Assembly: GCA_037976565.1 (NCBI GenBank) | Contig: CP137671.1 | Location: forward strand, 15,826,556 to 15,890,555 | DNA length: 64,000 nucleotides | Reading direction: 5' to 3' | Source: Mesocentrotus franciscanus | Lineage: Eukaryota > Echinodermata > Echinoidea > Camarodonta > Strongylocentrotidae | Shown: piece after piece, positions 14,701-28,800 of the stretch | How the letters are laid out: every line of letters starts with the position of its first letter | Numbering within the stretch: position 1 is the first letter of the stretch | Made by a program: the position numbers and the translations under genes | Notes under the pieces: generated by a model | Told to the model about the DNA's origin: nothing | The model's input: the letters and a program-made list of their open reading frames with translations, nothing else | The model's database searches: none

Positions 14701-16750
14701 AAATAAGGGGAAAATTTTGAGCAAAGCAGACTGGGATTAAATATTGGGATTTTAGAAATGGTTACCATATATTTTCAATATCTGAGAATTTAGGAAGAAA
14801 CTGTTTTAGCATATCTTAAAATGTTAGCATGAAAACACACACACACACACGTGAAGTTCAATGGACTAAACATACACAATACAAAAATGACAAAAAACAA
14901 GGGTTTTGGATTAGAAAAATGAAAATCACGGGTAACAAAAAAAAAATCATATAAAGGTTCTAATAACATAGGATCGACGACGGGCGGTTAACCTGTCCGC
15001 AACGTCGAGTCTTTATTGATTCCTAGCCCTTTTCAGGACTTCTCAATCAACACAAAAGAATACTATCATCCCTTTTAAGGACTATCCACATGGTTTGTAC
15101 CGCAAATTTACTATCTTAGTGTGGATATGCTTTCTTCGTTTTATTTTTGATTCTTTGCCACTGAACTAGGATACCAATATGGCGCTAATAGAAAATAAAC
15201 CGTCAGCTAATTCATCCACACATGAATGAATTTATAATAGGTTCAGTAAATATATCAATAAATATGTGTGGAACATGCAGGTAAAATATAAAGTTGGAAT
15301 TGACTATAATTTTGTTGGTTCGAGGGAGATCAGATGCAATGTCCTGTTTCATAAAACTCATTATCGATAACGCGTGTGTGTGTGTGTGTCTAATTGGGTT
15401 TTTACAAACGTGTATCAATAAATTATGATTGTTTACGACCTTTAACGTCACCATCCGAAAGACGTGACTCAGTTTCGAACCTGCGTCCTCGGCTGAATCA
15501 ATTTGTAACTTCCATTGTTAGCTGGATTACAGGCGCACGCCACAACGCCCCGTTACATTAACTTCTATAAGCTACTGAAATTGTGGCATTTGATTGGGTG
15601 AGAGCAAATTTGTCATAGAAAAATTAGCATTTGTTATTGATATCAAGTTTTATGAAACAGGGCCCTGATGCGTTGATGGAAACAAGTTCTGAATACTATG
15701 AAAACAAAACATACTAAAGACACAAAGGGAAGGAAAATAAGATCATGATCAATATCATGAGGATTAATACAGATATTAGGTCAGGTATTATGTGAAAATG
15801 AACCTCCAAATCTACTTGGAATCACACTTCATGCATCATGCATTATTATATTTTTCTGTTACCTCTGTCTGTTCTCCGCCTTCTTAAATATCCTGAGACA
15901 AAAATTCAAAGTTATGGAGTCACATTTCTATCTCAGGTCAGCTTCATTGGTAATTGTGTAGTGGTTAATTTAAACGATCATAATGTAAGAATATATACCA
16001 TATGTATTTCCTCGTCTATATCAACATTCCTCAATGATAAAAGAATGTTTTACTTGTATTCATACCGAGTACATTCTGATTTCAGTTTCTCTCTTTTACA
16101 TATTATCTGTTATTTGTTAAATGAATAAATAAAATCAGTAAAACTCAAATTGGCAACACTGTGACATGTCTTGCGAGCTGCTCTGTACAGAAATTTCATA
16201 AACTTCATTTTCTTAATTATTGATGAAGAAATTTTTTTTTTCACACAGGGGTAATTGTACAAAACATATTTGCAATAATTATATTTAGGGTGAATGGGAG
16301 GGGAGCTCGCAAGATACGTCACATAGTTGCCAATTTGTGTTTGATTGATCGCACCTTAAACAAGTCATAACTGTCTTATTTATTTTTTTTTTTTTTTTTT
16401 TTTAAACTTTCACTGACCTGTTTTTCTACTTTTTCTACTTCTATTAAATCCGAATTAATATCAGGGTGAACTTCCCTTTTAGTGATATTTACAAAACATG
16501 AATCAGAGGTACGTACCTGATCATAATGTAGGAGAAGAAGGTTATTATGAGACCAAGGATAGACAGAGTACATCCCGCGAAGGTGATGATGGAGAGCGCC
16601 ATCATGTGGTCTCCATTATATGTGGTCATGGTTCCGTAGATGTCCTGTAAAAAGAATGGAAAGAATGATTAGGTTAGAGACGGTGAGAGGGGGTAGAGAG
16701 AGAGAGAAAGAATGAGAGAGTGAGAGAACGAGAGAGAGAGAGAGAGTGAG

Positions 16751-16783
<33 letters not shown>

Positions 16784-16786
16784 CGT

Positions 16787-16829
<43 letters not shown>

Positions 16830-19800
16830 AGAGGGAGAGAGAGAGAGTGGGAGAGAGAGATTTTTAAAGAAAGAAACGAAAAGAGAGATAGGGGAAATGA
16901 ACGAAAAGAAAAAAATATGTTAGCATATAAAAATCAGTACAATTTTAGGAATTTAAATTCGAAAATTTAACAGCTTGGGAAAAAAAATAGTTTTAAAATT
17001 CTCTGGCTCAGGATGAAGTTTTACTTTTATGCACCTGTTAATATGTCAAATGCTCGGCCATGCTAAACCAATATTTCAAGGCAAATCTTTACTCACCAAT
17101 AAAATAGCAAAGTTAGTTAGATGGTCACATTCACATTGTGTGCTGCCCTCTGCTGTTACAGAAGCGATGCAACCCTCCGTAGACCACGAACCTTTGCTAG
17201 CTGTGAAATAAAAAGTTTGAGATTTAAAGTGAATATTGACGAATTGTAGTTGAACTGCAAAGAAAGTAATTGCACTCTAAGAGTTTAATTAAGAAAACAG
17301 AAATCAAATTGTACCCCCTTAGTATATTGCAATTGGCAGCGCTATTCAACTCTCCAACATTAAAGAGACACCAACATATATTTATTTGTCTATTGCAGGG
17401 GTGGCCAACCTTTTAAAGCTCGCGGGCCACAGCTAACGATTGGCATAACTTGGCGGGCCGTAGGTAGTCTTCTCCCCCACACACACTCATGCAATACGTG
17501 TACACAGCTGGAATTTTGCAAGCATATTGCTTGATTCACAACATTTGTATATTCAGGGGCGGATCTAGCTTTTTGCTAAGGGGGGGGGGTTGACCCAATG
17601 ACGATGCAGTGCATCGTCCACGAGCCGCGTAGCGGCGAGGCGATTTTGTTGTTGCTATTTTGAACCCCAGTAAGTGATGTTTTCCTGGCATCTACTAACA
17701 CAATGGAGACAATAAAAGCAGTGCATGATAACGTCTTTTAATTCAAGTAACAGTTTAATACAAAGTTATATCCAGAGTTATCATGTGTTTTGTTAAGTTA
17801 CCAGATGAATTGAATATCTTCTCACAATATGCACATTACATTTTCACTCGGCAGCCCAAGGGGGCGTTTAAACCCCTACCCCTCCCCCGTAGATCCGCCA
17901 CTGATATTTACAAACGTTACTGCGTGTGGAAATTTACAAAATGAAATTAACACGGCGAGTGATGTTAATGTCGTTACCTGATGTAATGTAATGAGAGGGA
18001 ATTTGAGGTGTTTTGTATCAACCACGTAACGAGTCAATATGTTGTGAATGATGAAAACAAATTATGTAAATAGAGATAGCTGTGTGTAAATGTTTTACCC
18101 TATTTCATCGCTGCTATGCGGGCCGCATTACATTTATGAGCTATTTTTCTAATTATTTTTGTCAATGCTCCGCGGGCCGCACCAGAAGAGCTCGCGGGCT
18201 GCAGGTTGGTCACCCATGGTCTATTGGTTACAGACAATGGGTAACATTACATTAATAAATTTATGTCAAATGATACTTTGAAATATATTTCAAAGATAAT
18301 TTGTGAAGTTGCTGAAGGATGTGAAATGAGCAATGAAGCTTAGTCTTAATTGACAATCGCATTTTTCGGAATGAACATTAGGTTTTAAAAAAAAAAACCT
18401 TCACGGTGAACATTTGACTTTGTAATTATCTTAATATCAAAGACATGATTGAGAAATCCTACAGTTTTTCGTCATGCCTGAATATCACAGAATTTTTTTC
18501 TGTCAAGGCTGTCATGACTATTAACGAATAACGGAGATTCATTTTCACTTACCAGCCGCTGCAAAGTCCCAGAAAACACACGATGGTTTATCTGCCCTCT
18601 GTGAACAAAAGGGTGAAATATATAAATGTCTAGTTTGCAAACACTTCTGAAAAAACAAATAATATTATTCCCTGGCATTTTGCATTACTGCTGTATCTTA
18701 AATTAGCTCAGATTAGCTTATTATTGATAACTTCAGTCGTCTGAATGTGATAAGTATTATAGAAACTGCTTATTTTGAGGAGCTGAAAAATGCATGTTTT
18801 TTCCTTTTAAAACCTAGCGTTGTTTCGCACCGTTCAGTGAGACAGAACGATCACCAGGGAAGGAAATTGAAATAAAATGCTACCTGCTAATATTCTTAAA
18901 ATCTATCTAAAAGCAAAAATTTACCATCAGTTCCTTTTCTCTAAATTTTACACCTCACATAGTGGAAAATATGGTAGTAGTACTGCATTGTTTTAAGAGA
19001 TTAGTAAAACATTCGTACATTCCCGTAACTTTGACAGAATATCTTCACACTTAGATTAAATTTCCCCTTCTTTACCTCGGGTCTCTGGTGAATAAACGAA
19101 GTTCTGACAGGATCCCTTAATCCCGTGATTGTCAGATCACCCAGGCTTGCTGATATAACTAAACTGTTGAGAGTATCCCTTTCTATGACGTCAACACCAG
19201 TAGATGTCGTAGGCAGGGTCGGGGCGGTGCCATTTTGTGTAGCTTCAGTAATCACCTGCCATTAGATGAGGTCGAAGAAAAAGCAGTTAAATCATATATT
19301 CTGGTTATATCTGAAGAAAAAGCTCTTATTTCATGCTTTTGCAACAAACATACATATAATTATATTACTGATCGATAATGTAGAGAGGCCTATAGGAATC
19401 GTTCTACATGTATATTTAATGTAATAAAAAGTCCAACACTTTCTGAAAACCTAATGATTTCTTTTACAGCTATGAACATAGATAAATTCGATACCATGAT
19501 AATAGCATAACAGGATGCACAAATTAATATAATACCTCAAAGAAGATGACATCTTTATAGAGTACAAACTGGACTCTATCTATCTCTCCTCGATGAGTTT
19601 CAAAGAGCGAGCCTGGTAGTTCTAGTGACGCCTGGGCTTCAGCTGTAGATTCAGGGTTAGTGTTGTTGAACCAGAGCTGGGGCTGCAAGAAAAGTCGGAA
19701 ATTGTTGAGTAATTTGAAACCATTTTGTTAAACTATGAAGACCTTATCTTACCCGAAAAAAGAAATCGTGTGCTCATAGCGAGAAGGGGGTTAACATTGT

Positions 19801-22800
19801 GTTACAGTATCAAAATGTTTTCTTCCGGCTCGCACGACGAAATGTGGTATGGTAAAAATTTTAATCTTAAGCATCGTGTATATATGGATGTACTTGGAAG
19901 AAGTTTACGGCTGATGGCAGGGGCGGATCCAGCCGGCGGCAAGGGAGGGGCCTAAAAAGGGGCCCACTTCGTGCGAAAATTTGAAAATCGTGCCGGTCGA
20001 TTTTTCGCTGAGTGGGGGGGCACCCGAAAAATTTCCCTCCGGGAAGGGTAATTTTTCAACAACCACCCCTTGGGCGCCAGGGTAGTGAGCACAATTTTCT
20101 TTTTTGGCACCCGAAAAATTTTCCCGGGAAGGGTTATTTTTCCACCGCCACCCCTTAGGCGCCAGGGGAGGGCCCAACTTCTTTTTTGTCAAAAAGGGTG
20201 TTTTTACCTGTTTTTTTCTAGGTAGGGGCCCGGGGCCCCTGGATCCGCCACTGGCTGATGGAATGTTATTATCTCGATGACAATTTTCAATGATTTTTTA
20301 TCATAAGTTTATAAATCGTTATGTTCTTATATTTAACTCAGGTAATGGTCTGCAGTCGAAAAAAAAAAAATCCTGATAATGTTTGAGAGTTTAAATTTTG
20401 ATCTCACTATATTGTAATGAGATAAAAAGTTTAAATATCAAACATGTGTATCACCGACAAAGATGAACTTTCGTGATAGTATACTCTAACAACATTTTCC
20501 TTTTTTTACCGTTGATGTGCCGTTTCCATCGACCACGCTCCTGAAAGACAAATCATTGAGCATCTCCGTGTTGATCTTGACGACGACCACGTCAATCCTC
20601 TCTGAAAATGCTTCAAACATGTCGCCCTCGAAATCGACGTGCAGAGCGAATTCGTCGATCAAATGCAGCACCCTGGAAAAGTCACAATCATTTTCCCTTT
20701 AAGTATCAGCTAATCGTAAAAGTTTATGCTCTGGTCTTCAAAACACTTGCATTAAATATCATGATATGACAGATATTTTATGGTCTTTAAAAGGTTTTGA
20801 ATGTCAAAACTATTTTAAATATGCAGGTTTTATATATGTGTATATATACAGAGGCCTTTCGATTTCTCAAGATTTTAATCCTTATATTCCATTTACTTGT
20901 CTTTCGTTCATTCAACTATTCGTTCAGGAGTAGGGGGGGGGAGTGGTACACCTGCTCATCCGCAATTAGATGAATGGGTTATAGTTTGCTTTGACCCATC
21001 AAGGCACTAGGAGGTCATAAATAACGATGATGAGATGATGATAATAGTAATAATAATGATATTAATATTAATAATAATAAGTTTAAGCTGGTCACATGTA
21101 ATCATTTTGAATGCTTCTTATCACAGACGTTTATAATAATAATAATGTTAATAATAATACTAATACTAATAAAAATGATAATGATGATAATAATAAAAAA
21201 GATGATAATAATCATCAGAAAAAGAAGAAGAAGAAGAAAAAAGAATCATTATCAACACCATCATTATTTTCGACATCATCCTTACAATTTTCTTCATCAC
21301 TATCACCATCTTCTAACATCATATTACCTGGTTGCAATCTCCGCATCCTGTTGCCCGGCAACAAGCGCCTCCATCTGTGCCCCTGCTAAGTTATTGATTG
21401 CATCTACTGCGTTTTCTACGACCTCCGTACTGTCGTACTCGTTGATAATTCGGGCAAGGTTTTCAAGTACGTCCACAGCAAGGCTGACATCGATTTCGTT
21501 GAGTTCTGTCGGAGAACTCGTGACGGTTATCAAGTTCTTGGAGACGGTTTGAGCATTATCTAGAAAACAAGAGAGAGAGAGAGAGAGAGACGAACATTTT
21601 CGTAATATTTTTAAAGGTCTGAATGAAATTGTAACCGTAAACTAATTATAAAAATAAACAGGAGATATATTTCTTTAATGTTGATCTGTCAATCCACAAA
21701 GTCATTTTGAACTCAACCCTTACCAAGCGGTAAACTGACTGTATATTGTCAGATCTACGTTGTGGCGCTTTTGGAAATGTAATAACCTGGAGGAAACGGC
21801 TCAAAAATACAAGCGTTTTTAACCATTTTTAACTTTATTTAGTATACATGTGATCTGAAGATAATCTATATTCTAATACATCACCAACAAAATTTAGTCT
21901 GCTCATTACCAAAAAGGATACGAAAGGCAATTATCAAAATTGCGACATCAAAAGCTTGTCTTTATCTTTCTTTGTTTTAAATTTATAGTATGATTAATAA
22001 GTCGAAAAGAAGAATAAACGGGAAAATAAGTTAAAGAGGTTGATATGGTTACTCACCTACTGTGATAGAAACTTCTGATAATATTTGTAAGACCTGGCTG
22101 GGTGTTGCGCACGAACTGGTATTGGGGTCGTCCCATGTAACATCAGCACGGTTCATACGACTGACACAAATTAAATGAAGTTTTAGAAAAATATGCAACC
22201 AAATATTAGGAGTATGGAGTCTCTCCGACATATTTCGACAGGAAACGAATTAATTGATTTTGTTATTGCAAAAAAAGTGGAGAGATATGCTTATAAAGAG
22301 TTAACTTAGATTTCTCAAATTGTATTGTTTTATTTTGTTTTTGCTTCCTTGGCGGAGATTTGTCAGCTTAAATTAGGAGTAACTATTACTTCAAGACTAA
22401 AAGCTTCTAAAACGACTATTTAGCAATTACGAAAAGTTTGTATTACTTACTAGTTCAAGTTCAAGTTCAAGTTTTATTTATCTTTCTTTCATAACACACT
22501 TTACAAATATGACATGAATATAACAAGTTAACAGAATATGGTGTTACAATAGAAAGATGAGGTGACCTTGGTTGAAAGCAAGGCTTGTGGATTTAAGGTC
22601 CCTCATAAGTAGCTTATGAGTATGTCCTAAGAGAACCAACTCGTCAGATAAGAATAATACATACATTTAAATGCTGACAAACTAAACTAACTAAACAACT
22701 GAGAAAATATAAACATAAATAAGTATAATAAAATCTACTAACTACTAAATAATGGCTATAAACAAGAGAAACAGGAAAATACTACGAGCAACAGGACTGA

Positions 22801-25800
22801 AACACAGACAAAAACGAAACAAGACAGACAGATGAATAGATGTGAGCATTTTTAAAATTATATTACACCTACAAGGGTAGCTTTTGAACAAGAGCCTTCC
22901 CTACGGGAATACTCACCAGAATCTAGTGGCTGTAGCAGGTTGCTGGTTGTTGCTACCGTATGGACACTCCACCTCGGCTTGCTCTGTCCCAGGTGTCCTT
23001 AGCCATGTGATCGTACCGTGCTCGTCAGAGGTTGTTTCTTCAGGACAATGCGGCGTTCGTGTTGTCGTACTCGACCTAGAACCTGAAATGAAATACCCGT
23101 GACAGGTGTGGGTGTAGTGTTAATGGATCAGTGATGGGATTAACAGAAACTGTTGATGTTGATATGGATGCATCGGTAGATGATATTGACGATGACGGTC
23201 GTGTTGTGTAAGATATGGATGTTGAGTCAGAATACAATGTTGTAGATGTTTTTCCTAAGGTTGTCTGTCCAGGTGTATCAGAGGTTGATGATGACGATGT
23301 CGTTGATTGAGCATGCGATAATGTTGTTGGGATTGTTGTCTCCTGGATTGTACCCGGTGTTGATTTTGTAGATTGTGATGTCTTTGCGATGACTAATGTT
23401 GATGGCGTAGCTACCGTTGATGTGAACTTCGTAAAAGTCTCTGTGGTACCCGACCCTGATGTTGTTGTACCTAATGTTGTCAGAGATGATCCTGGTGTAT
23501 TTCGTGACGTCTGTACTGTGTCTGACGATGTTGTCAATGTTGTGTCTGGTGTTTTCTGTGATGTCGGCGATGAACTTGTGGCTGGCGTTGTTGTAATCTG
23601 GAGTGTGGTTTGTGGTGTGTCCGATTCTGGAGTTGAACTAGGTAATGCTGTTGTTGTTGTACCTATTTGAAATGTTGTTGCACCTGACTGAAATTTGGTT
23701 GATAATGATGTTGGGAGTGATGTATCCAATACTGGAGTTGTGATTAGTAATGTCGTTATTGCACTTGTTGATGATGTTGTTTCGGGTGGTAACGGAGTTG
23801 TTCTTACAGAGGTAGTTGATTGGGATGGTACTAGGGTTTTACTTGTAAATGTATCTGTATCAGATGACATTTGAGTTGAATCTGATGTTGATGATTCCAT
23901 TGTTGATATTGTTGAAGCTTCTTTAGCTGATACAGTTTGAATTGATATCGGTGTGGAAACTGACTCTGAGGTCATCTCGACCGATTCAAATGTTGACATT
24001 GTTGATGTTGCTGTAGTTGTACCTATTGCTAATGATGATGTCAGATATGGCGATGTTGAGAGAGGTAACGATGATGAAAAAGTGGTGGATAATGGCGTGG
24101 TTTCTGTTGCCGGATAAGTTGAAGATGTTGACGTAGATATGTCTGATGACTCTGATGTAGGATATGGGGTTGTTGAATCGGTTGTTTCCTCTTGTGTAGT
24201 TAATAATAATGTCGAAAATATTGTTGTTTGTAAGGTAAAAACATGCGTTGCTCATATGGTTGACACTGATACGGGTGTCGTGCTAATCGATGGTGTTTGT
24301 GTTTGGTCTAATGTTGTTTTGACAGAATCCCCAGTGGTTGGGGACACTCGTGTTTAATACCAAAGGTGTAAGCGTATTCGAAATAGTTGTTCTTGAAGAT
24401 GGTGTTGTTTGCATCACCGGTGTCGTGCTAATTGACGGTGTTTGTGTTTGCTCTAATGTTGTTTTGATAGGATCCCCAGTGGTTGGGGGCACTCGTGTTT
24501 AATACCAAAGGTGTAAGCGTATTCGAAATAGTTGTTCTTGAAGATGGTGTTGTTTGCATCACCGGTGTCGTGCTAGTTTACGGTGTTTGTGTTTGCTCTA
24601 ATGTTGTTTTGACAGAATCCCCAGTGGTTGGGGACACTCGTGTTACCAATTAATGTGAAAGCGTATTTGAAATAGGTGTTCTTGGAGAGGGTGTGTTTGT
24701 AACACCATTGTCGTTTTCCTGGTTGGTGAGACGGATGTCTCGTTTGAGGTTATTGTTGTTTCAATAGTTGGAGTATTTTTCGATGTCGCTAAAGGTAATG
24801 TTGTTGTTTCAATAGCGGTTGTTTCTGACATTGTTGTTGCCGATGTTGTTGCCGTGGTTGTTTCCAGTGTTGAAAATGATGTTGTGATCATATCAATTAT
24901 ATATGCCATTGAAAGTGGTGTAATTGTATATATTAGTTGAGTGCATGCACATTAGGGTGAAACGGAGGAAATTGTGTGTGTGGGGGGGGGGGTGGTAAAG
25001 GAAAGTGGAACCAAATGGGACCATGCATGCCGGTAATACATTGTATAAAGGCATGCAAATGCTGAACTAAAATATAATTCATAAACAGTGATCGTGCATA
25101 ATATGAATAGGATGTCAGGATCTATCCGAATAAGAAATAGAAATTACCCGAAGATATATATATATACAAAATTAGAAAGTGGTGATCGTGCAAAAAGAAA
25201 TAACCCTCGTTAAGCTGGTATAGAATACTCCAAGTACTAACTGAAATGTAACTAGGCTATCCCTATTACATAGATGAACTGAACATGCACATATACAATA
25301 ATTACAAATGGCATTCAATTTACTTTCAGTTGCTAAGACGATCCATAAATTTCTGAGAAGATATAAACTTTATCTATCAAGATTAAATCATATTTTCACA
25401 ATCATCTCATTAAAAGAGGTAAGGAAACAATTATTCCAGCTTTAAGGGCAACAGTGTATATCCTGGGGAGTGTTTCACAAAGACTAAGATCGACTTAAGT
25501 TGGACTTGAACTATGACAGGCCGTTCATGCCACTGGTTGCTCTCACCATTCCTGACATTGGTCTCTCAAGAGGCATACAAATCGTTGTCACAAATCTACA
25601 GAATTCAATTTTGTTGATAGTTAATTATCGAAGGAAAAAATATTATCTAAAGATCGTAATTTCTAAGGTTTTTTCCCCTCTAATTTTACATCTTGTTCAA
25701 GACTTTTTAAGGGCATAAATCGCCTACCGTAGTATAAGTCCAAGTCTTAAATATAACTTATGTTTACAATGTAAGTAAATTTGTTCTTCAACAATGAACT

Positions 25801-28800
25801 ATCGAAAAAAAGTAAATTCTGTAGATTTGTGACGTCTCTCGGGAGACCAATGATGAGAGCAACCACTGGCATGAATGGCCTGCCATAGTTCAAGTCCAAC
25901 TTATTTCGGTCTTAGTCTTTGTAAAACAACCCCATGCTCTCTCATATAATGGCGTAAAAGGAGACGGGGTAAAATAATAGAATATATTAAATAGATAACT
26001 AATCCTTTTAATATTTGAATTCTTCTGAGTGTTACTTGACTGGCAGACCCCAGCTATAGGATGTCAACTCTCTGATATGCTAATGTTCTTGACAAGAGTA
26101 CGTGGCCCCGTTTCATTTTGGATACCCCCCTAATATTTAAAATATCCGAATTAATATTACGTAATGGGCTGCATGAAGCCAGCAACTGCGATTTCATCTC
26201 TGTAATATAGCTGAGGAGTATAATAACCGAGTAATCAAACTTTAGATTTATCCGAGTCTTCATCGAAGGGCAGAATCCAGTTATTAAAGATGCTTTTAAT
26301 TCTCCGGTTCTGCTGAGGAGAGGATCGTGTCACCCCAAGCACCCCTCCCCCCCCCCCAGGACTCCTTCATTCTTAGGCTTCCCTCGTGTAAGCCACTAAT
26401 ATCTACAATACTTGAATTAATCTTACTTGATGGACAGAAGCCAGTCCTGGTGATTTAAACTCTCAGGAGCATGTCACCCTAAGCCCCCTTCATCCTCAGG
26501 CTTCCCTTGGATACGCCACTAATATTTAAATTATTTGTTATTTGAATCAATCTTACTTGATGGAAATAATCCAGCCCTTGTGATTTCATCTCTCTGGAGC
26601 ATATCACCCATCCCCCCTATTCACCCTCAGGATCCCCTTGGATACGCCACTGATATATATTTAAAATATTTGAATCAATCTTACTTGATTGACAGAATCT
26701 AGCCCTGGCCTATGATTTCATCTCTAGCCCTGATTTCATGTCTCTGGAGCATGCTACCCGAAGCCCCCTGGATACGCCACTACTATTTTAAATATTTGAA
26801 TTAATCTTACTTGGAGGGCAGAATCCAGCAATGGTGATTTCCTCTCTCTGGTACTGTAGGGGAGAGGAACAGGTCGCCCCCGTGATCTTATTCGCTAAGT
26901 TACCCGTATTCAATAACCAATTCCTAAACCAAGATAGGTCGCAGTTACAGATGAAAGCATTCGATGTCAGATCTCTGATGAAGAGGAACAATAGAGTGAG
27001 ATAAAGAAAAACAAAAGTTGCATGTTTCATCTATGCTAACGTTCGCTTGACGCCATTTTTTAAAATTTGTGTTTAATTATTCATTGCTTTTTTTTTCTTT
27101 ATCTTTTTTGATTTTTTTTTTTTTTGAATTCATCTATTTATTTGTTATTTTATTTTGTTTTTAATTTATTTATTATTAGTAATTTTTTAGGGGGGGTTCA
27201 GCCGTTGTGAATGAAACTCCGAAAATAAGATGTTCATTTTCAACCAATTAAAAATACCGTTTTTTATATATTGGAAGCTACGTTAAAATTAATGATAAAA
27301 TCCATTCAACAGGCGTGTCACAACTGAATAGACATTGAAGAAGAAAACGTATGTATTTTAACGAGTAAAAGGGGAAAAAAAGGGCTAATATTTTCAGAAC
27401 AAAGTCCCATAGCTTCATAAATGTGAAGTTTAATCCACCGGCATTGTTTCGAACGAAATCAGTTGACAAATGATTGAAACAAAACATACTCCTGTTTATA
27501 TCTGATAGCAGCAATCTGTCAAACTGCAAAAGCCAACAAAGTTTTATTAATACAAATTTGTGGATTCCATCCCACATACATGTACATTGTTTTACATGAC
27601 AAGTGGCAGTTTTGCACGAACATCCTGCTCAACAAAATGTAACGTGAATGATATCATTAATTTGTGCCATTAGAATATAAAGTTTTCATATATCCAAGAC
27701 AAGATAAACATTGAGAAAAACTGATCTGATCGATTCCTAAATTGACCCAACTATATTATTATAATTCTATTAAATTTTAGGTGAATGAAAAATCGTCACA
27801 AAGCAATGAAATGGCTATATATACCATTCCAAACATTTAAGTGTTGAAAGATTTTCAAAAGCCTGTTTTATGTCTTATTTTCAAAAATTGACGGGAGAAT
27901 TTACTGTTAGAGGGAGTTCAACTTTATCCTGTTTTAAAAAAGCTTTGTCGAAATTCCTATTTGAAAGTTTGTAAAAATACAGTATTTCGTGTAGGTATGT
28001 GTGTGGGTGTGTGTGTGCATGTGTGGGTATGGTGATTGAATTAAATTAAATTTATTTTTTTGTGGGACCCTATTTATAAGCAATTTGCTTCTTTGTGGTC
28101 CTGGTCATATATTTGCTTTGTATTTTGTATGTTTTATGTATTCTATTTTCTATTGTATGTTTTGCTTTTACATGTGGTTACTAAAATCAAAATTCAATTT
28201 CAAATATCTTTGTGGTTTGAGAATTTTTTCAGGATGTTGTGCATGTTAGTGGGTTAGTACAGTATAGAAGGAATATACACAGAGAAAACGCTGTTTAATA
28301 ACAGTTGTTTACAATATGAACTGAACAACCCGTTGAACAGTTCATATTGTAAACAATTTGTTTAAATATTAAACAGCCTTTTAAACAGCGTTTTTACTGT
28401 GTAATAAGTAACATTTCATACAAAAATTAGGAAGTCTTTTTTTCATCAACCTTCAACAATGTTACCGGTTCACTTTTAAAGCTACGTTTTCTTGTTATAC
28501 TTACAGTGTATCAAGTCGATCAAATATTTCAGCTGCTGAACTGTCGATGGTGTTGATACTGTTATTCGTAAGGTGTCTGAAATATGACAAGAAAAATAAA
28601 GAAATAATAATAATAAATCTTCAGGCCTGCATTCTAAAGAAAGAGGGACAAAAGGGCGAATAATGAAAGGGTGTTCAAACTTGGTATTTCAGCCGCTTAT
28701 TCCAACTTTTTGGTAAGCGCCGTATTTTAAATTGTACTCCATGAAAACAATAAGGATTAATAACCGCCTTAATTATTCAAAGTCTTCTTCATACACCTTT

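Larger units (their letters stand above)
9744..15987. repeat. 3.12-kb direct tandem duplication
   Basis: Unit 1 is about 9744-12866 and unit 2 about 12867-15987, offset 3123 bp. The left breakpoint lies inside the TM5-7 exon at CGGATCGGCGTCGG and the right one after AACGATCATAATGTAA. The differences I could see are length changes in homopolymers or short runs, for example 7 versus 9 A near 11053/14176 and AAAAGGGAAGGG versus AAAGGGAAGG near 12597/15725. Confidence 0.93.

Noticed and set aside
16746..16970. Arg/Glu-rich frame
   Set aside because: It is a (GA)n microsatellite translation.
23389..23670. Val/Asp-rich plus-strand frame
   Set aside because: It is the complement of the Thr/Ser-rich minus-strand region.
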